The translations under genes were made by a program, and so were the position numbers. From CAZCTC01 sp964501335 (GTDB lineage Bacteria > Chloroflexota > Anaerolineae > B4-G1 > SLSP01), in NCBI GenBank assembly GCA_964501335.1, contig CAZCTC010000011.1:62001-126000 (forward strand): a DNA stretch of 64,000 bases, written 5' to 3'. Position 1 is the first letter of the stretch. Each line of letters opens with the position of its first letter. Below the pieces are notes generated by a model that was not told the origin of the DNA, did no database searches, and saw only the letters and a program-made list of their open reading frames with translations. Below, one piece after another: positions 42,517-51,647 of the stretch.

Positions 42517-43341
42517 ATGAAAATTTTGATTGCAGCCGATATGGAAGGGGTTTCCGGCGTTGTACATTGGGACGATGTCACGGCAGGTCTTCCCGAGTAT
42601 GAGCGCTTCCGGCGCATCATGACCGGCGATGTCAATGCGGCTATCCGCGCGGCGATCGATGCGGGCGCTCAGGATGTTTTGATCACCGACGGCCATGCTT
42701 TGGGGCGCAATCTGTTGTTGGAAGAGCTGGATCCCCGGGTCCACTTCAATCGGGGCTGCGCCGGCCCGCTTTCGATGGTCCAGGGAGTAGAGACCGGGGT
42801 CGATGGGGTGATGTTTGTGGGGTACCATGCCCGGGCCGGCTGCCCCAATTCGATTTTGAGTCATACTTATACCGGCGATCGGATTTTGGAAGTGCGGCTG
42901 AACGGTGAGGAGGTCGGTGAGACGGGGATCAATGCCGCGTTGTGCGGTCACTTCGGCGTGCCGGTCGTCATGATTTCTGGGGATCAGGCGGTCTGTTTTG
43001 AGGCGACGATGTTGTTGGGTGAGATTGAAAGCGCGGCGGTCAAATATGCCTGGAGCCGGATGGGGGCCGAATGCCTGCCGCTGGAGGAAGCGCGCCGGTT
43101 GATCGGTCAGGCGGCTTTCCGCGGCGTGACGCGGCTGCGCGAGGGGCAGGCCCCGGCTCCATATCGGTTGGAGACGCCCATTACGGTGAGTGTGATGCTG
43201 AGAGATCCGTTGATGATCGAGCAGGCGTTGTGGGTGCCGGGAGCCCGGCAGGTTGATGACCGGCGTATTGAATATACCGGCCCCGATATGGTGACGGTTT
43301 TTCAGGCTTTCCGCTCCATGACCATTTTGTCCCGGGTATAA
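42517..43341 (+). CDS. M55 family D-aminopeptidase (DppA-like)
   Basis: 274 residues, GGAGGACCGGACGC before the ATG. The zinc ligands of B. subtilis DppA are at the same numbers here: Asp8 and Glu10 in AADMEGVSGV, His60 in ITDGHALG and His104 in FVGYHARAG; Glu132 or Glu135 near VGETGIN completes the site. The family forms a self-compartmentalised decamer that cleaves D-Ala-type dipeptides, useful for cell-wall peptide recycling or as a nutrient supply. It is monocistronic, with a TATACAAT box 40 bases upstream. Confidence 0.92.
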   Translation: MKILIAADMEGVSGVVHWDDVTAGLPEYERFRRIMTGDVNAAIRAAIDAGAQDVLITDGHALGRNLLLEELDPRVHFNRGCAGPLSMVQGVETGVDGVMFVGYHARAGCPNSILSHTYTGDRILEVRLNGEEVGETGINAALCGHFGVPVVMISGDQAVCFEATMLLGEIESAAVKYAWSRMGAECLPLEEARRLIGQAAFRGVTRLREGQAPAPYRLETPITVSVMLRDPLMIEQALWVPGARQVDDRRIEYTGPDMVTVFQAFRSMTILSRV

Positions 43342-44221
43342 GGCGGCACCCCGAAGGATGAAAATTCAGCGGAAGTAGACAGCGGTAAGCAGACAGTAGA
43401 CAGCCTGCGTCGCCTGTGCGGCTCTGGAAAAGGGCAAAGAAAGTAGACAGCGGCAAGTAGACCGTAGACAGCCCGTGTCGCCGGGGCGGCTCTGGAAAAG
43501 CCCTTGTTTTCGCGGGCTTTCTGAAGCCCGCGAAAACATAAACAAAAAAACTCTCTTTCCCTGCTTCGCACCGCGCGGCGTATCTGACCGGGAAAAGATC
43601 ATTTGCGGGACGTTACAAGGCCGGGTTATTTTCAGGACAGAACGCCATGCCGGGGGCGGCACCCCGAAAAATGAAAATGGTTTGTCCGGGCGCTGGCCCT
43701 CTCCCTAATCCCTCCCCCCTGCGGTTGTGAAGGCGCAACGCGCTTCCAGGAGATTCGTGGCGAAGATACGCCGCCGGCATCGGAGTGAGGGGGAGGGACT
43801 TCAGAGTGCGTTGCCGGGGCGGCTCTGGAAAAGGCTATGTTTTTGTGCGCATTCTGATGCGCACAAAAACATCAACAAAAAAACTCTCTTTCCCTGCTTC
43901 GCACCGCGCGTCGCATCTGACCGGGAAAAGATCATTTGCGGGACGCGGCAAGGCCGGGGGCCATGCCAGCGCAGGCTATTTTCAGGACAGAACGCCATGC
44001 CGGGGGCGGCACCCCGAAAAATGAAAATAGACGATTCGTCAGGATTGGGTACCCACAAGGGGTACCCCTACGGGAGACGTTTTCCGGGTAGGGGCGGCCC
44101 GATGTGGCCGCCCTCGGGGAGATTTTTGCAGGGCGGGGCCTATTTTCAGGACAGAAAACATATTCTTCCTGCGCGGTTAGCTCCGAAAACAAGAGAAAGA
44201 AAAGCCCATTGAGGAGGGGAC
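43342..44221. repeat. 880-bp mosaic repeat block
   Basis: Contains TAGACAG runs (43374-43410, 43443-43475), hairpin 43505-43519/43524-43538 with reverse composite, CTATTTTCAGGACAG block, an insert starting TGGCCCTCTCCC with AAGGCGCAACGCGC (43690-43800), hairpin 43837-43852/43857-43872 with a second composite, and the palindrome pair GGGTACCC-ACAAG-GGGTACCCC (44048-44072), which corresponds to GGGCGCCC pairs elsewhere with the central bases changed on both arms. GAGGAGGGGAC precedes the next start. No gene is seen. Confidence 0.78.
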
Positions 44222-45163
44222 ATGGCTGAAGAGACCTTTGCCGACCTGATGCATGCAGTCAACCAGGGTTTTGAAGCCGGACTTTGGTCTACAACCCTGG
44301 AGCGGATTGAGGCGGCCTTGCTTTGCTTTCCCGAACGGGCCACCTTGTTGAACTATTATCGTGCCTGTTTGAATGTTCGATTGGATCGGCACGATCAGGT
44401 ATTGACGATTTTACAGGGCATTTTGGATTCGGGGGTTTGGATGTCCGAGGACCTTCTTCGGAAGGCTCCTTCATTTGTATCTTTGCAGGGGCAGACGGAA
44501 TTTGAAGCTCTGGTGGTTCGGAGTGTGGCTTTGCGGGAGGCAGATCCAGAGGCGGGCCGCAGGGATGCGGTGATTTTGGAGCCGGCAGGCCCTCAACCCT
44601 GGCCTTTGCTGCTTGCGCTTCACGGCAACAATACCCGGGCAGGCGATTTTGCTCCAGCCTGGGAAGCCGCACGGGCGGCCGGATGGCTGGTTGTGGTTCC
44701 TCAATCCGGTCAGGCACTTTGGACCGGGCATTATGTCTGGAACGATCAATCGGTTGGGGTGGCCGAAGTGCTGGATTGTTATCGGACGATAGCGGCGCGC
44801 TATTCGCTCGACCGGAAGCGGATGATTCTGGCCGGCCATTCGATGGGAGGGCAACTGGCGTTGCGTCTGGCCCTGGGGGGGAGCCCGGCCGTGGGTGGTT
44901 TTATTCTGGTAGGGCCCTATTTCCCTCCATTGGAGGAATGGGAAGCGTTGATTTCCGGTGCGCAGGGACGAGCCTTGAGAGGAAAGGTTTTTCTGGGCGA
45001 AAACGATGTTGCTTTGCCGAAGGAACGGGTGCGGGCTGTGGTGGAGCGGTTAAACACCGCCGGAATCGTCTGTCAATTGGAGATGTTGCCTGAGCGCGGG
45101 CATGAGGTGCCCCCTGATTTTGGAGAGTTGTTGGGGGCGGCTATGATCTTTGTTGAAGATTGA
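44222..45163 (+). CDS. Alpha/beta hydrolase with N-terminal helical domain, copy 1
   Basis: 313 residues. The first 105 residues form helices with a TPR-like ring (LERIEAALLCFPERATLLNYYRACLNVRLDRHD). The hydrolase part has LALHGNN (oxyanion), nucleophile GHSMGGQLALR, acid ENDVALP and His in ERGHEVPPDF, so the triad is complete. Likely an esterase or peptidase of the dienelactone-hydrolase type; substrate unknown. No signal peptide. A second copy of the same length starts 33 bp downstream. Confidence 0.82.
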   Translation: MAEETFADLMHAVNQGFEAGLWSTTLERIEAALLCFPERATLLNYYRACLNVRLDRHDQVLTILQGILDSGVWMSEDLLRKAPSFVSLQGQTEFEALVVRSVALREADPEAGRRDAVILEPAGPQPWPLLLALHGNNTRAGDFAPAWEAARAAGWLVVVPQSGQALWTGHYVWNDQSVGVAEVLDCYRTIAARYSLDRKRMILAGHSMGGQLALRLALGGSPAVGGFILVGPYFPPLEEWEALISGAQGRALRGKVFLGENDVALPKERVRAVVERLNTAGIVCQLEMLPERGHEVPPDFGELLGAAMIFVED

Positions 45164-45196
45164 TCTTTTATCGTAAAACCAAAAGGAGCCATGCTA

Positions 45197-46138
45197 ATGT
45201 CTGAAGAAACTATTCAAGAACTGATGGATGTGATTGAACAGGGATTCGCTTCCCAAAATTGGGCTCCGACCCTGGAACTGGTGGTGGCGGCGATGCCGCG
45301 TTTTCCCGAACATTCTACCCTTTTGAACTATTACAGCGCCTGTCTGGCGGCGCGCCTGGACCGCTATGATGAATCGTTGACCTTTCTGCAGGGGATTCTG
45401 GATTCGGGGAGCTGGCTTTCAGAAAATATCCTTCGTAAATCGCCTTCTTTCGTGCCGTTGCAGGGACGGGCGGATTTTGAAGCTCTGGCGGCCCGTAGCC
45501 TGGATTTGCATGCCCGGGAGCGGGCGGAAGGCCGGGAGTCGCCCTTGATTGGGGAACCGTCGGGGCCTCAACCCTGGCCGTTGTTGATCGCGCTCCATGG
45601 CAACAGTTCCAATGCGGCGGCTTTTGCCGAGCCGTGGAAGACGGCTCAGGCGGCTGGTTGGTTGACGGCCCTTCCCGAGTCCAGTCAGGCGGTTTGGCGC
45701 GATACCTATGTCTGGAACGATCAGCAGGTGGGAACGGCGGATGTGCTGGCCTGTTACCGTGCCCTGTGCGAACAATATTCCATCGATTCAATGCATGGGA
45801 TTATCGCCGGCCATTCGATGGGCGGACAGCTGGCGCTGCGGCTGGCCTTGACCGAAAGTCTGCCTCTCTGTGGATTTATTCTGCTCGGGCCCTATTTTCC
45901 GGAACTGGATGAATGGGGGGCGTTGATTGCGGCCGCGCAGGGGCGGCCGTTGCGGGGTGTGGTCTTCCTGGGGGAAAACGATCGGGCGTTGCCTCAGGAC
46001 CATGTGCGGGCGGTGGTGGATCAGTTGAATGCGGTGGGGATTGTCTGTCGGCTGGAGATGCTGCCCGGACGAGGGCATGAGATCCCGCCCGATTTTGCGG
46101 AGTTGCTGAAGCCGGCCCTGGATTTTGTCAAAGGATAG
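45197..46138 (+). CDS. Alpha/beta hydrolase with N-terminal helical domain, copy 2
   Basis: 313 residues from ATG 45197, since AAAAGGAG is nine bases ahead; ATG at 45191 is the alternative. Same two-domain plan: helical TPR-like part (PRFPEHSTLLNYYSACLAARLDRYDE), then LIALHGNS, GHSMGGQLALRLAL, ENDRALP and GRGHEIPPDF. It is a tandem duplicate of the gene before it, diverged evenly across both domains. Probably cotranscribed. Confidence 0.82.
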   Translation: MSEETIQELMDVIEQGFASQNWAPTLELVVAAMPRFPEHSTLLNYYSACLAARLDRYDESLTFLQGILDSGSWLSENILRKSPSFVPLQGRADFEALAARSLDLHARERAEGRESPLIGEPSGPQPWPLLIALHGNSSNAAAFAEPWKTAQAAGWLTALPESSQAVWRDTYVWNDQQVGTADVLACYRALCEQYSIDSMHGIIAGHSMGGQLALRLALTESLPLCGFILLGPYFPELDEWGALIAAAQGRPLRGVVFLGENDRALPQDHVRAVVDQLNAVGIVCRLEMLPGRGHEIPPDFAELLKPALDFVKG

Positions 46139-46155
46139 TTTTTTTCAGAGTTCAG

Positions 46156-46183
46156 TTGCCCGGTTCCTGTCCCGTGGTAAAAT
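46156..46183 (+). promoter_or_regulatory. Putative pyk promoter
   Basis: TTGCCC (46156-46161), a 16-bp spacer and TGG-TAAAAT (46178-46183, extended -10 type), 70 bases before the pyruvate kinase start. It lies in the short gap after the hydrolase pair. Confidence 0.45.
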
Positions 46184-46252
46184 CCTTTTGTCCATTTTTT
46201 GCACAAAAATTCCATTTTCAGCGATTGAAATCGTTGAAGGAGCAATGAAGCG

Positions 46253-47743
46253 ATGGCGCTGACCAAGATCGTCTGTACATTGGGGCCTGCCTGTGAAGCA
46301 CCGGAAACTTTGCGAGCCATGATCCGCGCCGGTATGACAGTGGCGCGCCTGAACTTTTCCCATGGAACTCCCGATCAAAAGCGGGCGCAGGTGGAAGTTC
46401 TGCGCCGTCTTTCGCGGGAGGAAAACCGGTACGTGGCAATTATGGCGGATCTCCAGGGGCCCAAGATTCGGGTGGGCGATTTACCTCCCGAAGGGGTGAT
46501 GTTGCAGGAAGGCAGTGAGATCGCGTTGGTTGCCGGGGAGAGCTCTTCCGATCCCCAGCACGAGATTCCCTTCCCTCATCCCGATATTGTGGCGGATATC
46601 CAGCGAGGAAACCGTATTTTGTTGGATGACGGCACGTTGGAGCTGGAAGTGCTTTCTGTGGCGCCGCCGCGAGTGCGCTGTCGCGTGCGGGTGGGCGGTA
46701 AATTGACCTCGCACAAGGGCGTCAATCTGCCCGGCGTGCCGTTGCGTCTTTCGGCGATGACCGATAAGGATCGGGTCGATGCTCAGATGGCGGTCGATTT
46801 GGGCGTCGATTATCTGGCTCTTTCGTTTGTGCGGAAAGCGGCTGATGTGGTGGAATTGCAGCACTTCTTGCAGAATTACGCCGGGGTGACCTCCGAGCGG
46901 CAGGTGGGGGTGAATCCCAATCAGTTGCCGGCCATTGTCTCTAAGATTGAGAAGCCGGAAGCGTTGCTGGATCTGGAATCCATCGTGCGGCAGAGCGATG
47001 CCGTGATGGTGGCCCGCGGCGATTTGGGCGTCGAGACAGCTCCGGAGCAGGTGCCGCTGGCGCAGAAGCAGATCATCCGTCTTTGTAATCGTATGGGGAA
47101 GCCGGTGATTACGGCCACCCAGATGTTGCAATCGATGATCGACAATCCGCGGCCGACCCGTGCTGAGGCCTCCGATGTGGCCAATGCGATTATCGACGGC
47201 AGTGATGCCGTGATGCTTTCGGGCGAGACTTCGGTGGGGCGCTATCCGATCGAAGCGGTGCAGATGATGACGAAGATTGCGGAGAATGTGGAGGCTTCGA
47301 CATCGTTCCCCTATCATCAGCTGTTGCAGCTGGATGCAGATGAAGGCGAATCGACGGCGGCGCGGGTTTCGCGGGCGATCAGCCGTTCCACCGTGGAAAT
47401 CTCCGAGGATGTGAATGCGACCGCGATTTTGACCTCATCGGAATCCGGCCGGACGGCGCGGATGGTGGCTCGTCATCGGCCGCACGTTCCTCTATTGGGG
47501 ATGACCCCCTTTGAAGAGACGGCCCGGCGGATGAATCTGGTCTGGGGCGTGATCCCGGTGGTGGTGACCGATTTTGTAAACACCGACCATATGATTCAGA
47601 CGATGGTGCGGGCGGCGGTGGCGCGGGGGTATGCTCAGGTGGGACGGGAAGTCGTCCTGACGGCGGGGATTCCGCTGGAAGTCCACGGCGTGACCAATAT
47701 GCTCAAGGTGCACACCGTTCGTGCCGTCGATCTGGAAGAGTAG
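46253..47743 (+). CDS. pyk: Pyruvate kinase
   Basis: 496 residues, close to the usual 470-590. The barrel has MADLQGPKIRVGDL, the DDGTLELEV beta domain, KIEKPEALLDLE, MVARGDLGVE and ITATQMLQSMIDNPRPTRAEASDVANA-type motifs that bind Mg, K and phosphoenolpyruvate. A C-terminal regulatory domain (from about residue 355) is present; there is no extra PEP-utiliser domain. It makes ATP and pyruvate at the end of glycolysis. A good ribosome site (GAAGGAGCAATGAAGCG) precedes the ATG. Confidence 0.97.
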   Translation: MALTKIVCTLGPACEAPETLRAMIRAGMTVARLNFSHGTPDQKRAQVEVLRRLSREENRYVAIMADLQGPKIRVGDLPPEGVMLQEGSEIALVAGESSSDPQHEIPFPHPDIVADIQRGNRILLDDGTLELEVLSVAPPRVRCRVRVGGKLTSHKGVNLPGVPLRLSAMTDKDRVDAQMAVDLGVDYLALSFVRKAADVVELQHFLQNYAGVTSERQVGVNPNQLPAIVSKIEKPEALLDLESIVRQSDAVMVARGDLGVETAPEQVPLAQKQIIRLCNRMGKPVITATQMLQSMIDNPRPTRAEASDVANAIIDGSDAVMLSGETSVGRYPIEAVQMMTKIAENVEASTSFPYHQLLQLDADEGESTAARVSRAISRSTVEISEDVNATAILTSSESGRTARMVARHRPHVPLLGMTPFEETARRMNLVWGVIPVVVTDFVNTDHMIQTMVRAAVARGYAQVGREVVLTAGIPLEVHGVTNMLKVHTVRAVDLEE

Positions 47744-48497
47744 CAGGGGAAGTTGACAGCAGACAGTCTGCGTCGCCGGGGCAGCTCTGGAAAAAGCCAT
47801 GGTTTGGTTGGCCCTCCCCCCTGCCCCTCTCTCTTGTTTTGTTGTTAAGTATTGCCGCGATTCGAGTTGATGCGTTTTTGGGTGTAGTCGCGAGCGATGC
47901 GGGAGGGAGAGGGGGGAGAAGACGCCGTGGGGGCAGATCTGGAAAAAGCCATGGTTTGGTTGCCCCTCACCCCCCGGCACCCTGCTTCGCACCGCGCGCG
48001 GGAGAGGGGGAGTAAGAGATCGTTGCCGGGGCGGTTCTGGAAAAAGGCTATGTTTTCGTGCGCATTCTGATGCGCACGAAAACATAAACAAAAAACCTCT
48101 CTCCCCTCGAGCCGGCGCGGCGTCCCTTAGGGGGAAAGGGTCAGGTGCGGGTGAGTGGGTGGCACCCCGAAGGATGAAAAAGGTTGTCTGGCGCGGTTTC
48201 GGGTCTGCGAACCCCAGGCTACCTTAAGGTCGCCCCTTTGGGGCTGAGAATGCTTGACAAGAAGGCGCCTGTTAATGCGGCGGGGGCAAAAAAAGGGGAA
48301 GGGGGAATTTGCATGCCTTCTGAGGCGTGCAAATTCCCCAAAAAACAAACTTCCTCCTCTTTCCCCCGCGAGCGGGGGAAAGGGGAGGGCCGGGGAGGGG
48401 GCCAGTGCGGCCTATTTTCAGGTCCGCACCGGTAAGAAATAAAAAAGGAGGCAGTTATACAACTGCCCCCTTTGAAATCAGACGGAGAAATTTGTAT
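47744..48497. repeat. Mosaic repeat block after pyk
   Basis: Includes two broken composites with GGCCCTCCCC / GCCCCTCACCCCC inserts (47805-48010), an intact hairpin 48050-48065/48070-48085 with A-run, the ACCCCAGGCTACC-TTTGGGGCTGAG block (48210-48292), hairpin 48302-48318/48323-48339 (one mismatch), and a G/C-run stem (48362-48385). The last 60 bases hold the terminator listed next. No gene is seen. Confidence 0.75.
48441..48475 (-). terminator. Rho-independent terminator of the zinc-ribbon membrane protein gene
   Basis: On the minus strand a stem built on GGCAGTT/AACTGCC, extended by CCC/GGA pairs, is followed by TTTTTTATTT, 25 bases past the stop codon at 48498. It is unrelated to the dispersed hairpins. 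Confidence 0.75.
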
Positions 48498-48968
48498 CTA
48501 CTCAGTCGCCGCCATTTCCGGGGCCGCCATCGCTACCTGAGGGGTTCCACAATAAGGACAGAGAGTCCATTCCAACTGCAAGGGGTGCCGGCAGTTGTGG
48601 CAGGTTTTCTTCAAATGGGCATGGCAATGGGGGCAATAGAGAAATTCAGCCCGAGTTTTTGCGCCGCAGGATGGACATACTTCCGGTTCTTCGATGGCTT
48701 GCAGCAGGGCTTCCTGCTCCAACGCCCGTTCGTAAGCTTCGGAAAGGGTTTCTTTGGGGCGCAGCAGAAAATAGATAAACAGTCCCGGCAACGTTAAAAT
48801 TGCTACCATCAAACTGGCCAGAATTCGTGCAATCACATCCCGGCTGCGGTTCCGCATGTCGTGATAGGTCCAGATAATCATCGCTAACCACAGGCTGGAG
48901 AGAAAGACCGATGTGAAAAGCACGATCCCCATAACAATCTGGGGCAGTTGTTCTAACAAGAAATCCAT
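48498..48968 (-). CDS. Membrane protein with double zinc ribbon
   Basis: 156 residues from ATG 48968 (AAAGGAGTTTTGGAT). Two helices (about 8-32 and 46-70), a coiled linker rich in Glu, then CPSCG, CPHCH, CHNCR and CPYCG, four Cys pairs forming two DZANK-like ribbons. The tail is cytoplasmic by the positive-inside rule. Function unknown; such ribbons often mediate protein contacts. It is divergent from radC. Confidence 0.7.
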   Translation of the reverse strand: MDFLLEQLPQIVMGIVLFTSVFLSSLWLAMIIWTYHDMRNRSRDVIARILASLMVAILTLPGLFIYFLLRPKETLSEAYERALEQEALLQAIEEPEVCPSCGAKTRAEFLYCPHCHAHLKKTCHNCRHPLQLEWTLCPYCGTPQVAMAAPEMAATE

Positions 48969-49080
48969 ATCCAAAACTCCTTTCCGTTCCACCCGGCTGA
49001 GCACTGGTCATCAATCTAAAGGAAGACCGGGTGTTCGTGACCGCGGGCATTATACCATTGCCCGCAAGGGAGGCAAGGAG

Positions 49081-49776
49081 ATGGTCTATTTAACCTTAAA
49101 AGAGATGCCGGTAGAGGAACGTCCGCGCGAGCGGTTGGGGCGGCTGGGGGCGAGCGTCCTTTCGACGACGGAGTTGCTGGCGATTATTTTGCGGACGGGC
49201 AGCGATGGGGAGAATGTGCTCAATCTGGCGGCCCGGCTGATTTCCAGCTACGGCGGGTTGGGGGGATTGGCCCGGGCGGATCTGGCGCAGCTCTCGGGGG
49301 AGCGCGGCCTGGGGCCGGCCAAGGGGTCGCAACTGCTGGCGGCTCTGGAATTGGGGCGGCGATTGATGTCGGAGTCGCCGGAGGAGCGCTTTCAGATTCG
49401 GGCTCCGGGCGATGCAGCCAATTTGTTGATTCCGTTGTTGGGGTATAAGGAACAGGAGCACTTTGCCGTGCTCTATCTGGATACCCGGAATCGGGTGTTG
49501 GAGCAGGAGATCCTTTACAAAGGCAGCCTGAACACTTCCCTGGTGCGGGTGGCGGAGGTTTTCCGGGGGGCGGTGCGGCGGAATTGCGCGGGGGTGATTG
49601 TGGCCCACAACCATCCCTCCGGCGATCCCAGCCCTTCTCCTGAGGATGTAGCCCTGACGCGGCGGCTGGTGGAAGCCGGGAAATTGTTGGAGGTGGATCT
49701 GTTGGACCATTTAGTGGTAGGACAGGCCCGTTACGTCAGCCTGCGCGAGCGGGGCCTGGGCTTTGATGGTGGATAG
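49081..49776 (+). CDS. radC: RadC family JAB/MPN-domain protein
   Basis: 231 residues from ATG 49081 (GGGAGGCAAGGAG). The N-terminal helix-hairpin-helix (LSTTELLAIILRTG) is followed by the JAMM motif HNHPSGDPSPSPED and Asp/Ser ligands of the metal site. RadC proteins are common and resemble deubiquitinase-type metalloproteases; an old link to DNA repair is doubtful. It stands at the front of a small plus-strand pair. Confidence 0.93.
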   Translation: MVYLTLKEMPVEERPRERLGRLGASVLSTTELLAIILRTGSDGENVLNLAARLISSYGGLGGLARADLAQLSGERGLGPAKGSQLLAALELGRRLMSESPEERFQIRAPGDAANLLIPLLGYKEQEHFAVLYLDTRNRVLEQEILYKGSLNTSLVRVAEVFRGAVRRNCAGVIVAHNHPSGDPSPSPEDVALTRRLVEAGKLLEVDLLDHLVVGQARYVSLRERGLGFDGG

Positions 49777-49806
49777 GCAGGGTGAATTCTTTCAAGGAGG
49801 ATCGCA

Positions 49807-50841
49807 ATGAACGAAGGAGCTTTACGTTGGAAGGCCCGGATCGGATCGATGAAGACGGCCGGTGGGATCATTTTGTTTTTTCTGGCCATAGGGCTTTTCT
49901 TTGCAGTCGACAATTTGCTCACTGCTATGAAAAATTCTCCTGAACCCCGAACCGTAACGGTGGCTCAGATTGTGAATGGCGAAGTCGGTCTGTCTGAGTA
50001 TGTACGGGTGAAAGGGCTGGCTTCTCGCGAATCGGCTTACCGATCGACGGAAGACGGCAAAACGACAGATACTTACTATTTCCTGGTAGACAAGAAAGCC
50101 CAGAATGTGGTGGTGGTCCATTCTCCTGAGCCGGTTATCGTTTCCCTCAGCGATGAATATGACAATGTAACGGTGGAGGGGATGACCAGGAACGCCCCTT
50201 CCGGGATTCAGAATCTGATCAAAGAGGACATCTCTGATTTTGAAGCCGACAATATGAATCTGACGGATTCTCCCATCATTTATGAAGGCCAAAAACCGTC
50301 CGATAAGATTTTCTCTCTGGTTCTGGTGTTGGGACTCGGCTTTTTTATGTTGCTCTGTATCGTACCCTTTTTCTTTCCGGGGACTGTTTTTGCCTCGTTG
50401 CCTTTGCCGGCCGTGCCCCCGGGTGATGCTCCCAGGTCCGGCACTCAGGCGACCGGGCGTTTCCTGCGGATGAAGTCGGGAGAATCCTGGGAACTGGGCC
50501 GGGGATCTCAGAAATTTGATAAGGCGGTGGCCAATCTGGTTCGTCGGGGAGAGCAGGGGCTGGCCATCTATATCCATCACATCGTCACCACGCGGAGCTA
50601 TGGGGTGAAAATCTCGGAGAACCACTCGCATTGGGTGGTTTTCCTGGATCCTATGAATGTGAAGTCGGTAGAGGCCGGACGGCTTTACGGCTGGAGCGAT
50701 CGGTGGGCGGTGCGGTTCCAGTATACAGACGAGCGGCAGAAGCCGGCCACCTTGATCGCCAGCTTCGGTTCGGCGGCGGAGCAGCTGGAGTGTGTGGCGC
50801 TGGTGAAGTTGTTGGGGTTGCCGTTTACTTCGGCGATGTAA
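49807..50841 (+). CDS. Membrane protein of unknown function
   Basis: 344 residues, with CAAGGAGGATCGCA before the ATG. Helices at about 17-38 and 173-195. The segment between them (40-165) is extracytoplasmic, beta-rich and may be an OB- or GIDE-like domain (VKGLASRESAYRSTEDGKTTDTYYFLVDKK). The C-terminal 130 residues are cytoplasmic and end with SAAEQLECVALVKLLGLP. It is 30 bp after radC and likely cotranscribed, but no joint role is apparent. Confidence 0.6.
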   Translation: MNEGALRWKARIGSMKTAGGIILFFLAIGLFFAVDNLLTAMKNSPEPRTVTVAQIVNGEVGLSEYVRVKGLASRESAYRSTEDGKTTDTYYFLVDKKAQNVVVVHSPEPVIVSLSDEYDNVTVEGMTRNAPSGIQNLIKEDISDFEADNMNLTDSPIIYEGQKPSDKIFSLVLVLGLGFFMLLCIVPFFFPGTVFASLPLPAVPPGDAPRSGTQATGRFLRMKSGESWELGRGSQKFDKAVANLVRRGEQGLAIYIHHIVTTRSYGVKISENHSHWVVFLDPMNVKSVEAGRLYGWSDRWAVRFQYTDERQKPATLIASFGSAAEQLECVALVKLLGLPFTSAM

Positions 50842-51299
50842 ATTTCCGGAAAAAGTTTATGTTTTTGCGCGCCGTCCGCGGCGCGCAAAAACATAAATAA
50901 AAAATTTGACCTGTGCGGTTAACCTGGAAAAGCGGGAGAAAAAAGCCGGTATTTTTGCGCGCATTCTGATGCGCGCAAAAATACAAACAAAAAATTTTCT
51001 CTTCCTGCTTCGCCCAGCGCGGCGTTTTTTACCGGGAAAGTACCCGTGGCGGGGCCCAAAAACCAATTTTATTCTATGCGGTTGTTCGTGGTTTGGGCTA
51101 ACCGCCGATTTTTAACGTCCCGCAACAGGTTGTTGTCCGGCTCAAAGCGACGCGCGGTGCGAAGCAGGGGGAGAGAGTATTTTTGTTCATAATTTCGGCG
51201 GCTTTCTGAAGCCGCCGAAATTATGGTTTTTTTCTCAGACTAACCGTACATGGCGTTTTTCTCTTGTGCCTTTCAGGTTGATTGCCCCAGTAAGGCTGA
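50842..51299. repeat. Three hairpins in opposed composites
   Basis: Hairpin 50858-50874/50879-50895 (17 bp, TCCG loop) lies after the membrane protein stop. Hairpin 50949-50964/50969-50984 starts a reverse composite, and hairpin 51188-51204/51209-51225 ends a forward composite, so the two composites face each other across about 120 bases. The TCAGACTAACCGTACA tail precedes the RidA gene end. Confidence 0.78.
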
Positions 51300-51647
51300 C
51301 TAACCCTTGTTGTAAGCGGTCCCCTCGATCATCACCAGACAATCATTGTCGAAGAACGCCGTTGTGGAAGTCATTCGGGCTGGATAGCCGTCTTTTTCAA
51401 AGTAGTCGAGGACGATTTTTTCCATTTCGGGAAGATCCTGGACGTTTTTCAGCCAGACATTGATTTTGACCAGACTGCTCAACGGCAGATCCAGCTCTGC
51501 CAGCGTTCTTTTCATTCCTTCCATGGCGTCTTTGAACTGTACGGCGAAGTTTTCACCGAACCCTCGATGGAGTCCCAGAAAAACGTAATCGCCGGCGACG
51601 ACGGCTGAAGAATAACTGTAAGGGGTGGGGATTCTTTTGATCGACAT
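51300..51647 (-). CDS. RidA/YjgF family protein
   Basis: 115 residues. The ending of the fold (VKINVWLKNVQDLPEMEKIVLDYF, PARMTSTTAFF) and small size match RidA. The Arg in PARMT is the conserved active-site Arg that binds the carboxylate of imine intermediates in true RidA. The usual Glu near the end is replaced in the segment LVMIEGTAY, where Glu is present, so deaminase activity is possible. CAGGAGTAAACC precedes the ATG. Confidence 0.85.
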   Translation of the reverse strand: MSIKRIPTPYSYSSAVVAGDYVFLGLHRGFGENFAVQFKDAMEGMKRTLAELDLPLSSLVKINVWLKNVQDLPEMEKIVLDYFEKDGYPARMTSTTAFFDNDCLVMIEGTAYNKG

